Shown piece after piece: positions 41,373 through 50,539 of a stretch of DNA of 64,000 nt. Under the pieces are notes generated by a model. That model made no database searches. It was not told the DNA's origin and saw only the letters and a list, made by a program, of their open reading frames with translations. The DNA comes from Pusillimonas sp. DMV24BSW_D. Lineage in GTDB: Bacteria > Pseudomonadota > Gammaproteobacteria > Burkholderiales > Burkholderiaceae_B. Position 1 is the first letter of the stretch. Each line of letters opens with the position of its first letter. Both the position numbers and the translations under genes were made by a program. The DNA is taken from NCBI RefSeq assembly GCF_011388195.1, contig NZ_CP049990.1, positions 1,674,001 through 1,738,000 on the forward strand, given 5' to 3'.

Positions 41373-44108
41373 ATGACGGACGGTACTGAACCAAATCGGA
41401 ATCGTTCTATGAGCAGTTGGCATACCTTGACGGTTGATGCGACTCGTTCAGCGTTGGCCACGTCAGATCAAGGCATTACGCAAGAGGTGGCGGCACAGCG
41501 ACTCCAAGAGGTGGGTCCCAACCGTTTGGCGCCGCCACGCAAACGGGGTCCGGTGCGGCGATTCTTTGCGCAGTTTCAGAATATTTTGCTTTACATCATG
41601 CTGGTTGCAGCAGTTGTCACTGCCATATTTGGGTATTGGGTTGATACGGCTGTTCTATCGGCGGCGATTGTCGTCAACGCGATCATCGGTTTTATTCAAG
41701 AAGGCAAGGCTGAGTCGGCGCTTGATGCCATCCGCAACATGCTCGCCCCCCGTGCCACGGTGGTTCGCGGTGGGCGCCGTATTGAGGTCGACGCAGCGGT
41801 TCTGGTTCCCGGCGACTTGGTTATCTTGAACCCCGGCGATAGAGTGCCTGCCGATATGCGTTTGGTGGGTGTGAAAACCTTGAAGGTTGAGGAAGCCGCG
41901 CTGACGGGCGAATCGGTTCCGGTTGAAAAAGGCACTGAAGCGGCACAAGCAAACGCCCCGCTTGGCGATCGATACTGCATGGCTTATGCAGGTACTGTGG
42001 TTGTAAACGGCCAGGCGACAGGGTGGGTTGTTGCTACGGCAACCCATACCGAACTCGGGCATATCAACCAAATGCTTGCCTCAATAGGCGACGTGGGCAC
42101 GCCCATGATGCGCCAAATCAACCATTTTTCTTACCTGTTGGCGTTGGTGATTGTTGTGGTCGCAGCGCTGGTTTTCGTATTCGGCACGGTGGTTCGGGGT
42201 GAACCGCTCATTACTATGTTTATGCTTGTGGTGGCATTGGTTGCTGCCGCCATACCCGAAGGCCTGCCGGCGATCATGACAGTTACGCTTGCGCTGGGAG
42301 TTCAGCGCATGGCGCGTCAGCACGCCATTATTCGACGTTTGCCCGCCGTTGAAACCTTAGGATCGGTCACGGTCATTTGCAGTGACAAAACAGGTACGTT
42401 AACGCGCAACGAAATGACGGCTCAACGCATTGCGCTTGCTGAGTATGTCGTTGATGTTGAAGGGGTAGGCTACGAACCCAAAGGCAGATTTTTACGGGAT
42501 GGCCGGGTTGTCGAGGCGGCGCAACATGCACTTCTTAACCGACTCCTGACGGTTGGCGCCTTATGCAACGATGCAGCACTGCATAACAAGGATCATCAGT
42601 GGTGGGTGGAGGGCGATCCCACTGAAGGTGCGCTGTTGGTGCTTGGCCGCAAAGCGGGCATGAGCGAAGTGGATCGTTTCACACAATGGCCCCGGGTTGA
42701 TTCGATTCCCTTTGAGTCGGAAAACCGCTATATGGCGACCCATCATCGTGATGTGAACGAGCGGTCTTGGATTTTCGTGAAGGGGGCGCCGGAACGGGTG
42801 TTGGAAATGTGCGGTTATCAGGCTCACGACGACACATTGCAACCGATTAATCCGGATTACTGGCGTCGTATGGCCAATGATATTGCCGCACGGGGTTTGC
42901 GTTTGCTTGCGCTGGCCCACAAGCAAGCCGACCCGCAAGGTCCTTGTCTTTCATTTGATGACATGCATAAAGGCTTTGTTTTATTAGGGTTGGTCGGCAT
43001 GATCGATTCACCGCGAGAAGAGGCTATTGCGGCGGTTGCTGATTGTCATCATGTCGGTATCCGCGTGAAGATGATTACAGGGGATCATGCTGATACCGCT
43101 AAAGCAGTGGGGGCGTTACTTAATATCGGTCGTGGCAAACCGGTGTTAACGGGCGCCGAAATAGCGCTTATGGATGATGCAAGCCTGGAGCAGGCTGTGT
43201 CCGAGGTCGACGTCTTTGCTCGAGCGAGTCCTGAACACAAATTACGGTTGGTGGGGGCATTGCAACATCATGGGCACGTCGTGGCCATGACGGGAGACGG
43301 CGTGAATGATGCCCCTGCGCTAAAACGTGCCGATGTGGGTGTGGCGATGGGGCAAAAAGGGACCGAGGCGGCGAAAGAGGCCGCTGATATGGTGCTGGCA
43401 AACGATAACTTTGCCACCATTGCCGTCGCCGTGCGTGAAGGAAGGGCGGTTTACGACAATGTGAAAAAGTTTATTTTGTTCATGTTGCCGACCAATGGTG
43501 GCGAGGTATTAATTGTTATCGCTGCTCTGGTTTTGGGTTTGGCACTGCCGCTTACGCCTGCCCAGGTGCTTTGGATCAATATGGTGACGGTTAGTACCCT
43601 GGGCTTGGCGCTCGCGTTCGAGCCGCCTGAGCGGGGCATTATGCGCCGACCGCCGCGTTTGCCCTCTGAAAAGCTATTATCCGGCTTTTTCGCATGGCGC
43701 GTGCTGTTTGTTTCAATACTCATGGCTACCGGTGCTTTGACTTTATTCTTTTGGGAGTTGTCGTTGGGGCGCGACACTGCAACGGCCCGCACGCTGGCGG
43801 TGAATGCCGTGGTATTTAGCGAAATGTTCTATCTCATTAATAGCCGCCGCATCGACTCTTCAGTATTGAGTCGCGATGGACTACTGGGAAGTCCTCATTG
43901 CTTGGTCGCTATTTTGTTTTGTATTTTGTTGCAAATGGTGTTTACCTATGTACCATTGATGCATACTTTATTTTCTTCGGTGGCCTTAACCTGGGTAGAC
44001 TGGGTCAAGGTGTTATGCGTAGGAGCGATGGTGTTTTTTATTGCGGAACTCGAAAAATGGATTTCCCGTCGGTTTTTCAGACGGACACACGTGGAAAAAT
44101 CGCACTAG
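41373..44108 (+). CDS. P2-type cation-transporting ATPase
   Basis: A 911-residue P-type ATPase. Actuator motif [11 protein letters not shown], phosphorylation site [12 protein letters not shown] with Asp338, MITGDHADT, and hinge [20 protein letters not shown] are intact, with ten predicted membrane helices. The M4 motif [12 protein letters not shown] (about residue 294) and the M5 NGGE (about 707) resemble Ca2+ pumps of the SERCA/PMR1 group. The M6 motif reads [10 protein letters not shown] (about 735), lacking the aspartate of the NxxxD calcium ligand motif. The ion is therefore uncertain (Ca2+, Na+, K+ or H+). It is embedded in the phaB-pta-ackA-ATPase-kinase run. Confidence 0.93.
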   Translation: MTDGTEPNRNRSMSSWHTLTVDATRSALATSDQGITQEVAAQRLQEVGPNRLAPPRKRGPVRRFFAQFQNILLYIMLVAAVVTAIFGYWVDTAVLSAAIVVNAIIGFIQEGKAESALDAIRNMLAPRATVVRGGRRIEVDAAVLVPGDLVILNPGDRVPADMRLVGVKTLKVEEAALTGESVPVEKGTEAAQANAPLGDRYCMAYAGTVVVNGQATGWVVATATHTELGHINQMLASIGDVGTPMMRQINHFSYLLALVIVVVAALVFVFGTVVRGEPLITMFMLVVALVAAAIPEGLPAIMTVTLALGVQRMARQHAIIRRLPAVETLGSVTVICSDKTGTLTRNEMTAQRIALAEYVVDVEGVGYEPKGRFLRDGRVVEAAQHALLNRLLTVGALCNDAALHNKDHQWWVEGDPTEGALLVLGRKAGMSEVDRFTQWPRVDSIPFESENRYMATHHRDVNERSWIFVKGAPERVLEMCGYQAHDDTLQPINPDYWRRMANDIAARGLRLLALAHKQADPQGPCLSFDDMHKGFVLLGLVGMIDSPREEAIAAVADCHHVGIRVKMITGDHADTAKAVGALLNIGRGKPVLTGAEIALMDDASLEQAVSEVDVFARASPEHKLRLVGALQHHGHVVAMTGDGVNDAPALKRADVGVAMGQKGTEAAKEAADMVLANDNFATIAVAVREGRAVYDNVKKFILFMLPTNGGEVLIVIAALVLGLALPLTPAQVLWINMVTVSTLGLALAFEPPERGIMRRPPRLPSEKLLSGFFAWRVLFVSILMATGALTLFFWELSLGRDTATARTLAVNAVVFSEMFYLINSRRIDSSVLSRDGLLGSPHCLVAILFCILLQMVFTYVPLMHTLFSSVALTWVDWVKVLCVGAMVFFIAELEKWISRRFFRRTHVEKSH

Positions 44109-44130
44109 GCCTGTTTGAAAAAGAATATCG

Positions 44131-47100
44131 ATGATAATAAAAAATACTTCAGCGGTTGTGATTGCCGTGCTGATGGCAGCCATTTTATGGCTGGATTCCG
44201 TAACGCATTTGGGCCTGACAGTGGGCGTTTTGTATGCGCCGGTCGTGTTATTCACGATACAGGTCAGGCGGGTGGGCTTTACCCTCGCAGTCACGTTGGT
44301 GGCTGTCTTACTGGTTCTGCTGGGGGCGTGGCTTTCGCCTCCTGTGATTGCGGGTTACCCGCAAGAGTTCGCCTGGCTGAATCGAATCATGTCGATTGCC
44401 GCCATTTTGGTTACCGGCTGGCTGGTTGTTGTGCGTGTTCGGGCCACACAAGCGTTAATAGACTCACACAGGGCATTGGTCGATGCCCGGCAAACCCTTT
44501 CCGACCAACGTCATTTGCTTGAAGTGGCGGCGTCAGCCGGCGGGTTGGGGGGGTGGTCTGTCGATTTGCAAACGGGGGTGGTGAGTTGGTCTGACCACGT
44601 GGCGCGTATACACGGTAAGGCCGCCGGTTATAACCCCGCCTCACTGGACGAAGCGTTTTCGTATTATGCGGAAAATGAGCAGGCGTATTTACGCAGCACA
44701 GTTCAAAGAACCCTCAGCACAAAAGAGCCTTTCAACGTTGAATCGCGCATTGTTTTGCCAGACGGCCAAATCGTATGGGTTCATGCTTCAGGCCGGGCGG
44801 TTGTGAACGCAGACGGCGACGTTATCAAAATCGAAGGCGCGCTACAGGACATCACGGCGAGAAAAATCGCAGAGCAGGCCTCAAGAGTCAGTTTGCAACG
44901 CTTCCAGCAATTGGCGGAATCCATGCCTATTACTGTCTGGACGGCCGCTGAAAATGGCGATATCGAGTATGTCACTCCCCTGTTCTTTGAATATGCGAAC
45001 GTGGCCCATCGACGTCTCGAGAAAGATCAATGGCAGCACTATGTGCACCCCGACGATATGCCGTTTGTGCTCGAAGTGTGGCAACGTGCCTTGCAAACTG
45101 GGCAGCCGTATGAGGTTGAAATGCGTTTGCGTCGCGCCGATGGCGAATACCGCTGGCATTTGGCGCGCGCCGTCCGGGTTCGCGATCAAGTCGACGGCAC
45201 ACTCAAATGGTTCGGTTCCCTAACCGACGTTCACGAGCAGCGCAGGGTCGCCCAGGAAGCCCGCGATTTGGCTACCCGGCTGTTCAACACATTGGAAAGT
45301 ATTACGGATGCGTTTTTTACGTTGGATACCGAATGGAATTTTACTTATCTGAACGGGCAAGCCGAGAAACTGCTCAAGCGTGACCGTAAGGAATTGATTG
45401 GCCGTAATGTCTGGGTTGAGTTTGCTCCGGCCCGGGGAACTACGTTCGAAGTGGAATATCGTCGCGCGATGAAAACCGGGCAGCCGGTTGTATTCGAACA
45501 GTTTTATCCGCCGCTTGAAACCTGGTTCCAGGTTCATGCGTACCCTTCAAAAGAGGGGTTGGCTGTTTATTTTCAGGACATGACCCGTAGTCATAATGCG
45601 CTGGCCCATTTACGTTTGCTTGAAACGGCCGTGTCGCGCCTGAATGACGTGGTTATTATTACCGAAGCCGAGCCGATTAATGACCCTGGGCCGCGCATTG
45701 TCTATGTTAACGACGCATTTGTTCGTCGCACGGGGTACAGCCGGGAGGAAGTCATTGGCAAGTCGCCCCGCATATTGCAGGGCTCGGGTACATCGAGGGC
45801 CGAGCTTGATCGCATTCGCCAGGCGATACAAAATTGGCGCCCTGTGCGAGCCGAACTGCTGAACTACACCAAGGCAGGCGACGAGTATTGGATTGAAATC
45901 GACATCGTGCCCATGGCCGACGATACCGGTTGGTATACCCATTGGGTCGCGGTTGAGCGAGATATCAGTGAAAGAAAGTTGCTGGAGGATCGTGTGCGTC
46001 ATTTGCAACGCATGGATGCGATCGGACAGTTAACCGGCGGGGTTGCCCACGACTTTAATAATTTGCTGACAGTCATGGTCGGTAATGCCGAATTGCTGGT
46101 GGAAAGTCTGGATGACCGGCCGGAACTGTCAACATCGGCCAAAATGATTGCACAGGCGGGGTCGAAAGGCGCTGAGCTCACCAAGCGTTTGCTGGCATTT
46201 GCACGTCGCCAGCCGCTTGAGCCCCGGGCACTGAATGTAAGCCGCGTGGTCACAGATATGCAAAGTCTGTTGATACGCACCCTGGGCGAACATATTGAGT
46301 TGGAGTTTGTTATGGGGGCCGGTTTGTGGTCTGCTATGGCCGACCCCTCCCAGTTGGAGGACGCACTGTTGAATCTGGCCATTAACGCGCGCGATGCCAT
46401 GATGAGTGGGGGGCGCCTTACCATTGAGACCGGGAACGTTTGGTTTAGCAGCGATTATGCCCGTGAACACCCCGACCTCAGCCCCGGCCAGTATGTAATG
46501 ATTGCGGTCTCCGATACCGGTTGCGGGATTCCCCCTGAAAACATGAAACGCCTTTTCGAGCCTTTTTTCACGACTAAGCCTCGCGGCCAAGGCACGGGTC
46601 TGGGTTTGCCCATGGTATTTGGCTTTCTCAAACAGTCGGGTGGCCACATGACGGTTTATTCCGAACCTGGTCAGGGAACCACCGTGAAAATGTATCTTCC
46701 CAGAACCACCGAGCAATGGGTTGAACCAGCCACTGCCGAGGTTGAAAGCACTCGAGGCGGCGGGCAAACCATTTTGCTGGTCGAGGATGATCATTTGGTG
46801 CGTGAATATGCCCGCTCGCAATTACTTGGCTTGGGTTATAACGTGGTGTGCGCCGAAGATGGCAAACGGGCGTTGGATATTCTTCGTTCCGATGTCCGCT
46901 GCGATTTGCTGTTCACCGATGTGGTCATGCCGGGGGGGCTAAGCGGCCGGCAATTGGCGGATCAGGCCAGGCTGTTGCGGCCTGGTTTAAAAGTACTCTA
47001 TACCTCCGGCTACACTGAGAACGCGATTGTGCATCATGGCCGGTTGGATCCTGGGGTGCTACTACTGAATAAACCTTATCGTCGGGTGGAGCTTGCTGAG

Positions 47101-47145
47101 AAAGTTTGGCAGGCCTTAAGTGAACCAACGGGTCAGGAGCCCTGA
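44131..47145 (+). CDS. Membrane-bound hybrid histidine kinase with four PAS domains and a receiver
   Basis: A 1004-residue sensor kinase. Residues 1-105 hold three to four hydrophobic segments. Four PAS domains follow (about 125-245, 255-370, 385-490, 495-615). The fourth looks LOV-like (GKSPRILQGSGTSRAEL) but has no cysteine at the flavin-adduct site, so blue-light sensing is unlikely. The kinase core has GGVAHDFNNLL with the phosphoacceptor His near 640, NARDAM (N box), DTGCGIP and GTGLGLPMV. A C-terminal receiver (about 885-1000) has phosphoacceptor Asp near 930 in TDVVMPGG and the conserved Lys in NKPYRR. The response regulator gene follows after one base. Signal unknown. Confidence 0.93.
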   Translation: MIIKNTSAVVIAVLMAAILWLDSVTHLGLTVGVLYAPVVLFTIQVRRVGFTLAVTLVAVLLVLLGAWLSPPVIAGYPQEFAWLNRIMSIAAILVTGWLVVVRVRATQALIDSHRALVDARQTLSDQRHLLEVAASAGGLGGWSVDLQTGVVSWSDHVARIHGKAAGYNPASLDEAFSYYAENEQAYLRSTVQRTLSTKEPFNVESRIVLPDGQIVWVHASGRAVVNADGDVIKIEGALQDITARKIAEQASRVSLQRFQQLAESMPITVWTAAENGDIEYVTPLFFEYANVAHRRLEKDQWQHYVHPDDMPFVLEVWQRALQTGQPYEVEMRLRRADGEYRWHLARAVRVRDQVDGTLKWFGSLTDVHEQRRVAQEARDLATRLFNTLESITDAFFTLDTEWNFTYLNGQAEKLLKRDRKELIGRNVWVEFAPARGTTFEVEYRRAMKTGQPVVFEQFYPPLETWFQVHAYPSKEGLAVYFQDMTRSHNALAHLRLLETAVSRLNDVVIITEAEPINDPGPRIVYVNDAFVRRTGYSREEVIGKSPRILQGSGTSRAELDRIRQAIQNWRPVRAELLNYTKAGDEYWIEIDIVPMADDTGWYTHWVAVERDISERKLLEDRVRHLQRMDAIGQLTGGVAHDFNNLLTVMVGNAELLVESLDDRPELSTSAKMIAQAGSKGAELTKRLLAFARRQPLEPRALNVSRVVTDMQSLLIRTLGEHIELEFVMGAGLWSAMADPSQLEDALLNLAINARDAMMSGGRLTIETGNVWFSSDYAREHPDLSPGQYVMIAVSDTGCGIPPENMKRLFEPFFTTKPRGQGTGLGLPMVFGFLKQSGGHMTVYSEPGQGTTVKMYLPRTTEQWVEPATAEVESTRGGGQTILLVEDDHLVREYARSQLLGLGYNVVCAEDGKRALDILRSDVRCDLLFTDVVMPGGLSGRQLADQARLLRPGLKVLYTSGYTENAIVHHGRLDPGVLLLNKPYRRVELAEKVWQALSEPTGQEP

Positions 47146-47146
47146 T

Positions 47147-48343
47147 ATGTCCAATAATACGCGTCGCTTATTGATTCTCGATGATGATCCGGGGGTGGGT
47201 CAAACCATCGAGCTGATCGCCCGCGCCAGCGGGTTTGAAACCCGGTTCACCTTAAGCCCGGAAGCTTTTTTTCAAGGCGTCGACGAGTGGCGGCCTGATC
47301 ACATAGCCATTGATTTGATCATGCCCGAAATGGACGGCGTGGAAGTGCTTGCCAGGTTGGCTCAGCGTCAGTGCGAGGCGCGGATTATCGTGACCAGCGG
47401 CGTGGATCACCGGGTACTGGATGCCGCCGGAAGATCGGCCACGGAGCGTGGCTTGAATATTGTGGGGGTGTTGCCCAAGCCGTTCATGCCCTCTGCATTG
47501 CGTAAGCTGTTCGACTTAAGTGAACCGTTAGTGATAACTGCTACGGGCGGACGCAAGGGTGGAGCGGGTACACAGGTTTATTCGCCCGACGCCGCTGATT
47601 TGCAGTCGGCTTTGGATCAAGACCACTTTTTTGCCATGTATCAACCGAAAATTTCCTGTTTTAGCGGCGACTTGGTTGGGTTCGAGGCACTGATGCGGTG
47701 GAATCATCCTCAGCATGGTTTTATTCCTCCCGACCGGTTTATAGCGTCAGCTGAAAATACCGGCATGATCGATGCGCTGACCGAGCGCATGCTGGATATT
47801 AGCCTCAGTTGGTTTGCACCTCGCTATGCCCGTTCGTCGGTGCGTTTGTCTATTAATTTATCGGCGCGTTCACGGCTCGATGATGCATTCGTTGACAAAT
47901 TACTGGCACGCTGCACTGAAGCGGGGGTGCCGGCCGACCAGCTCATTTTTGAGTTAACCGAAACCAGTGCCATGGAGGATCCAGTTGCATCGCTTGACCT
48001 CTTAACCCGGATGCGCATGAAAGGCTTTCATCTTTCGATTGATGATTTGGGAACGGGCTTCTCCTCTTTGCTGCAACTGGTTCGTTTACCATTTTCGGAG
48101 CTTAAGGTGGATAAATCGTTCGTGATTACAGCGGCCTCGTCGTCTGAGTCGCGTCAGGTGATTCAGGCCATTGTGAGCCTGGGGCAAAGCCTGGGGATCC
48201 AGTCGACGGCGGAAGGGGTTGAAGACGCGCAAACTTTGCAGTTCCTGCGTGAAATCGGCTGTAATTTCGCCCAGGGCTTTCATATCGCGCGGCCCATGGA
48301 GCAAGATGCCGCAGCCAATTGGACGCACTTCACGTTACAGTGA
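47147..48343 (+). CDS. Receiver-EAL response regulator (cyclic-di-GMP phosphodiesterase)
   Basis: A 398-residue regulator. The receiver domain (about 6-125) has acidic triad DDDPG, phosphorylation Asp in IDLIMPEMDG (about residue 56), Thr-like VTSG and Lys in LPKPF. The EAL domain (about 145-390) keeps the key residues: FEALMRWNHP, SINLSARS, ELTETS, SIDDLGTGFSSL, ELKVDKSF and AEGVED. It should hydrolyse cyclic-di-GMP and be switched by phosphorylation, probably from the preceding hybrid kinase. ATG 47147 lies after CAGGAGC; the longer frame overlaps the kinase. No DNA-binding domain is present. Confidence 0.93.
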   Translation: MSNNTRRLLILDDDPGVGQTIELIARASGFETRFTLSPEAFFQGVDEWRPDHIAIDLIMPEMDGVEVLARLAQRQCEARIIVTSGVDHRVLDAAGRSATERGLNIVGVLPKPFMPSALRKLFDLSEPLVITATGGRKGGAGTQVYSPDAADLQSALDQDHFFAMYQPKISCFSGDLVGFEALMRWNHPQHGFIPPDRFIASAENTGMIDALTERMLDISLSWFAPRYARSSVRLSINLSARSRLDDAFVDKLLARCTEAGVPADQLIFELTETSAMEDPVASLDLLTRMRMKGFHLSIDDLGTGFSSLLQLVRLPFSELKVDKSFVITAASSSESRQVIQAIVSLGQSLGIQSTAEGVEDAQTLQFLREIGCNFAQGFHIARPMEQDAAANWTHFTLQ

Positions 48344-48355
48344 ACGCGTAAGGGT

Positions 48356-48382
48356 TGCAACCGGGGGCAATACCGGGTTGCA
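48356..48382 (+). other. Imperfect hairpin after the EAL gene
   Basis: TGCAACCGG (48356-48364) pairs with CCGGGTTGCA (48373-48382) with one bulge. There is no T-run, so it is a weak terminator or mRNA end at best. Confidence 0.4.
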
Positions 48383-48400
48383 CTACCTGCGTAGCATGAT

Positions 48401-48432
48401 GTTACCCTAATTGCTCCATAGCCAAAGGTAAC
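48401..48432 (+). promoter_or_regulatory. Inverted repeat at the ribosome site of the BCCT gene
   Basis: GTTACC (48401-48406) is complementary to GGTAAC (48427-48432), which includes the likely ribosome site AAAGG for the ATG at 48438. The pairing could mask the site in the mRNA. It is a modest 6-bp stem, so functional meaning is uncertain. Confidence 0.3.
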
Positions 48433-48437
48433 CATTT

Positions 48438-50474
48438 ATGCAGAACAACAATCAAATTCTGCGCGGATCAACGGTGTTGATCCCCGTGTTTATACCCGCA
48501 GTTATTGTGATTGGTTTGATGGTCATCGGTACCATCAGCAACCCAACTTTAGCCGGCGAGTTATTTTCCGTCACGCTAACGTATATTACGCAGAATTTTG
48601 GCTGGTTTTACATGCTGGCCGTTGCCATTTTTTTGGTATTTATTGTTTCCATTTGCTTTACGCAATGGGGCCAAATCAAGCTCGGGCCGGATCACGCCGA
48701 ACCGGAATATAGTTTTCCATCGTGGTTTGCCATGTTGTTTTCGGCGGGGTACGGTATTGCGCTTCTGTTTTTTGGTGTGGCCGAGCCGGTGTTGCATTAT
48801 GCTTTGCCGCCGGAAGGCCCGGCACTTACGGTGGATGCGGCCAAGCAGGCCATGCAAATTGCTTTTTTCCACTGGGGTTTTCATATTTGGGCCATTTACG
48901 GTCTGGTCGGGCTTGTACTGGCGTATTTTGCGTTTCGCCACGGCCTGCCGCTCTCCATGCGTTCAACGCTTTACCCTCTTATCGGCGACAAAATTTACGG
49001 CCCCGCAGGGCATGCTGTTGATACCTTTGCCATTTTAGGTACTACGTTCGGCCTGGCCACTACACTGGGTTTGTCAGTGGCGCAAATTAATGCAGGTTTG
49101 AATTACCTTTGGCCGACTATTCCTGTTGCAACCTGGGTGCAGGTAACGTGCATTATTGTTATTACGGCGTTGGCTACCATTTCGGTGGTGGCGGGGATGG
49201 ACAAAGGCATTAAACGTTTGTCGCTGCTGAACATGATTCTGGCGGTGTCATTAATGCTGTTCGTTTTTGTCACCGGCCCCACGGTTTTCATCTTGAATAC
49301 GTTCATGCAGAACACAGGCAGTTACCTCAGCAATATTGTCGAGCGTACTTTTAACCTGCAAGCGTATACGTCCAGCGGCTGGATTGGCAACTGGACTCTG
49401 TTTATTTTTGCCTGGACAATCGCCTGGGCGCCGTTTGTTGGGTTGTTTATTGCGAAAATCAGCCGCGGCCGCACGATTCGCCAGTTCGTCGTGGGCGTCA
49501 TGTTCGTGCCAACCATCTTTACCTTCTTGTGGTTTTCGATTTTCGGCGACACCGCTCTGCATATGATCATGGTGGAAGGCTACACAAGTCTTATCGACCA
49601 GGTACAAGCCGATCATGCCGTGGCGCTGTTCCAACTACTTGAAAGGCTGCCCTTGTCGGGTATTATTTCTTTTTTGGCGGTGGTGTTGATTTCCACCTTC
49701 TTTGTGACTTCGGCTGATTCGGGCGCACTGGTGGTTGACTCGCTGGCGTCGGGTGGTGCAGCGAAAAGCCCGGTGTGGCAGCGGGTATTTTGGGCTTCAC
49801 TGTCGGGTCTTGTTGCGATTACGCTACTCGTTGCAGGTGGGCTTAGTGCCTTGCAAACCGCTTCAATTGTTAGTGCTTTGCCGTTTGCCATTATTATGCT
49901 GATTGCTGCGGTGGGTATGTGGCGCGCCCTCGTTATTGAAAGTCATCATGAAGTAAGCCTGCAACAGTCCATGCAAGGCCGCCATCATAAGGAAGGCCCG
50001 GGTTTCTGGAAAAAGCGTTTGGCCAACCTGGTGGATTTTCCGGCAAAGGCCGACGTGTCACGGTTTATTGCAAATACGGTTTACCCCAGCATGCAACGGG
50101 TAGAGCAAGAGCTGGAGCAACAAGGCTGGGAGGCAACGGTTGCTTTCGATCAGGAACAATATCGCGCCCGCTTCGAGGTATTCAAGAAAGGTCAACTTGA
50201 GTTCGTTTACGAAGTGCGTTTGCGTGCTTATGCGATGCCTGATTTTGCCTACCCGGAAATGTCGCGCGATGTCGACGGTGATAAACATTACTACCGTGCG
50301 GAAGTGTTTTTGCGCAGGGGTGGGCAGGCTTACGATGTATACGGATGCGACAGTCAGGACATCATCAGCGATATTCTCGATCAGTTCGAAAAGTATATGC
50401 ATTTCCTGCATGTATCGCCGGGTATTCTGCCGTGGAAGATGGAAGAGCCTGAAGAAGAAAAACCACAATCCTGA
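48438..50474 (+). CDS. BCCT family betaine/choline/carnitine transporter
   Basis: A 678-residue inner-membrane transporter with twelve hydrophobic segments and a long C-terminal cytoplasmic extension (about residues 510-678). The core motif WTIAWAPFVGLFIAKISRGR is the BCCT signature, and GVAEPVLHYALPPEG belongs to the substrate-site region. Members take up choline, glycine betaine or carnitine with Na+ or H+, often under osmotic stress; the long acidic tail resembles BetT-type osmosensing tails. The substrate is not known; betT is a plausible name. It has its own hairpin terminator. Confidence 0.93.
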   Translation: MQNNNQILRGSTVLIPVFIPAVIVIGLMVIGTISNPTLAGELFSVTLTYITQNFGWFYMLAVAIFLVFIVSICFTQWGQIKLGPDHAEPEYSFPSWFAMLFSAGYGIALLFFGVAEPVLHYALPPEGPALTVDAAKQAMQIAFFHWGFHIWAIYGLVGLVLAYFAFRHGLPLSMRSTLYPLIGDKIYGPAGHAVDTFAILGTTFGLATTLGLSVAQINAGLNYLWPTIPVATWVQVTCIIVITALATISVVAGMDKGIKRLSLLNMILAVSLMLFVFVTGPTVFILNTFMQNTGSYLSNIVERTFNLQAYTSSGWIGNWTLFIFAWTIAWAPFVGLFIAKISRGRTIRQFVVGVMFVPTIFTFLWFSIFGDTALHMIMVEGYTSLIDQVQADHAVALFQLLERLPLSGIISFLAVVLISTFFVTSADSGALVVDSLASGGAAKSPVWQRVFWASLSGLVAITLLVAGGLSALQTASIVSALPFAIIMLIAAVGMWRALVIESHHEVSLQQSMQGRHHKEGPGFWKKRLANLVDFPAKADVSRFIANTVYPSMQRVEQELEQQGWEATVAFDQEQYRARFEVFKKGQLEFVYEVRLRAYAMPDFAYPEMSRDVDGDKHYYRAEVFLRRGGQAYDVYGCDSQDIISDILDQFEKYMHFLHVSPGILPWKMEEPEEEKPQS

Positions 50475-50492
50475 TTGAGCATGCGCTAAAAT

Positions 50493-50525
50493 AAGTCGGC
50501 CTGCCTAAATGGCGGGCCGACTTTT
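50493..50525 (+). terminator. Rho-independent terminator after the BCCT gene
   Basis: AAGTCGGCC-TGCC pairs with GGCG-GGCCGACTT around TAAAT, then a T-run. It lies 19 bases after the stop codon. Confidence 0.85.
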
Positions 50526-50539
50526 CTTCCTGCGTAGCA

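Noticed and set aside
46129..46821. 230-codon minus-strand open frame
   Set aside because: Antisense to the kinase core of the hybrid sensor; no family similarity.
44131..47145. Blue-light (LOV) receptor kinase
   Set aside because: The cysteine required for the flavin adduct is absent in the LOV-like domain.
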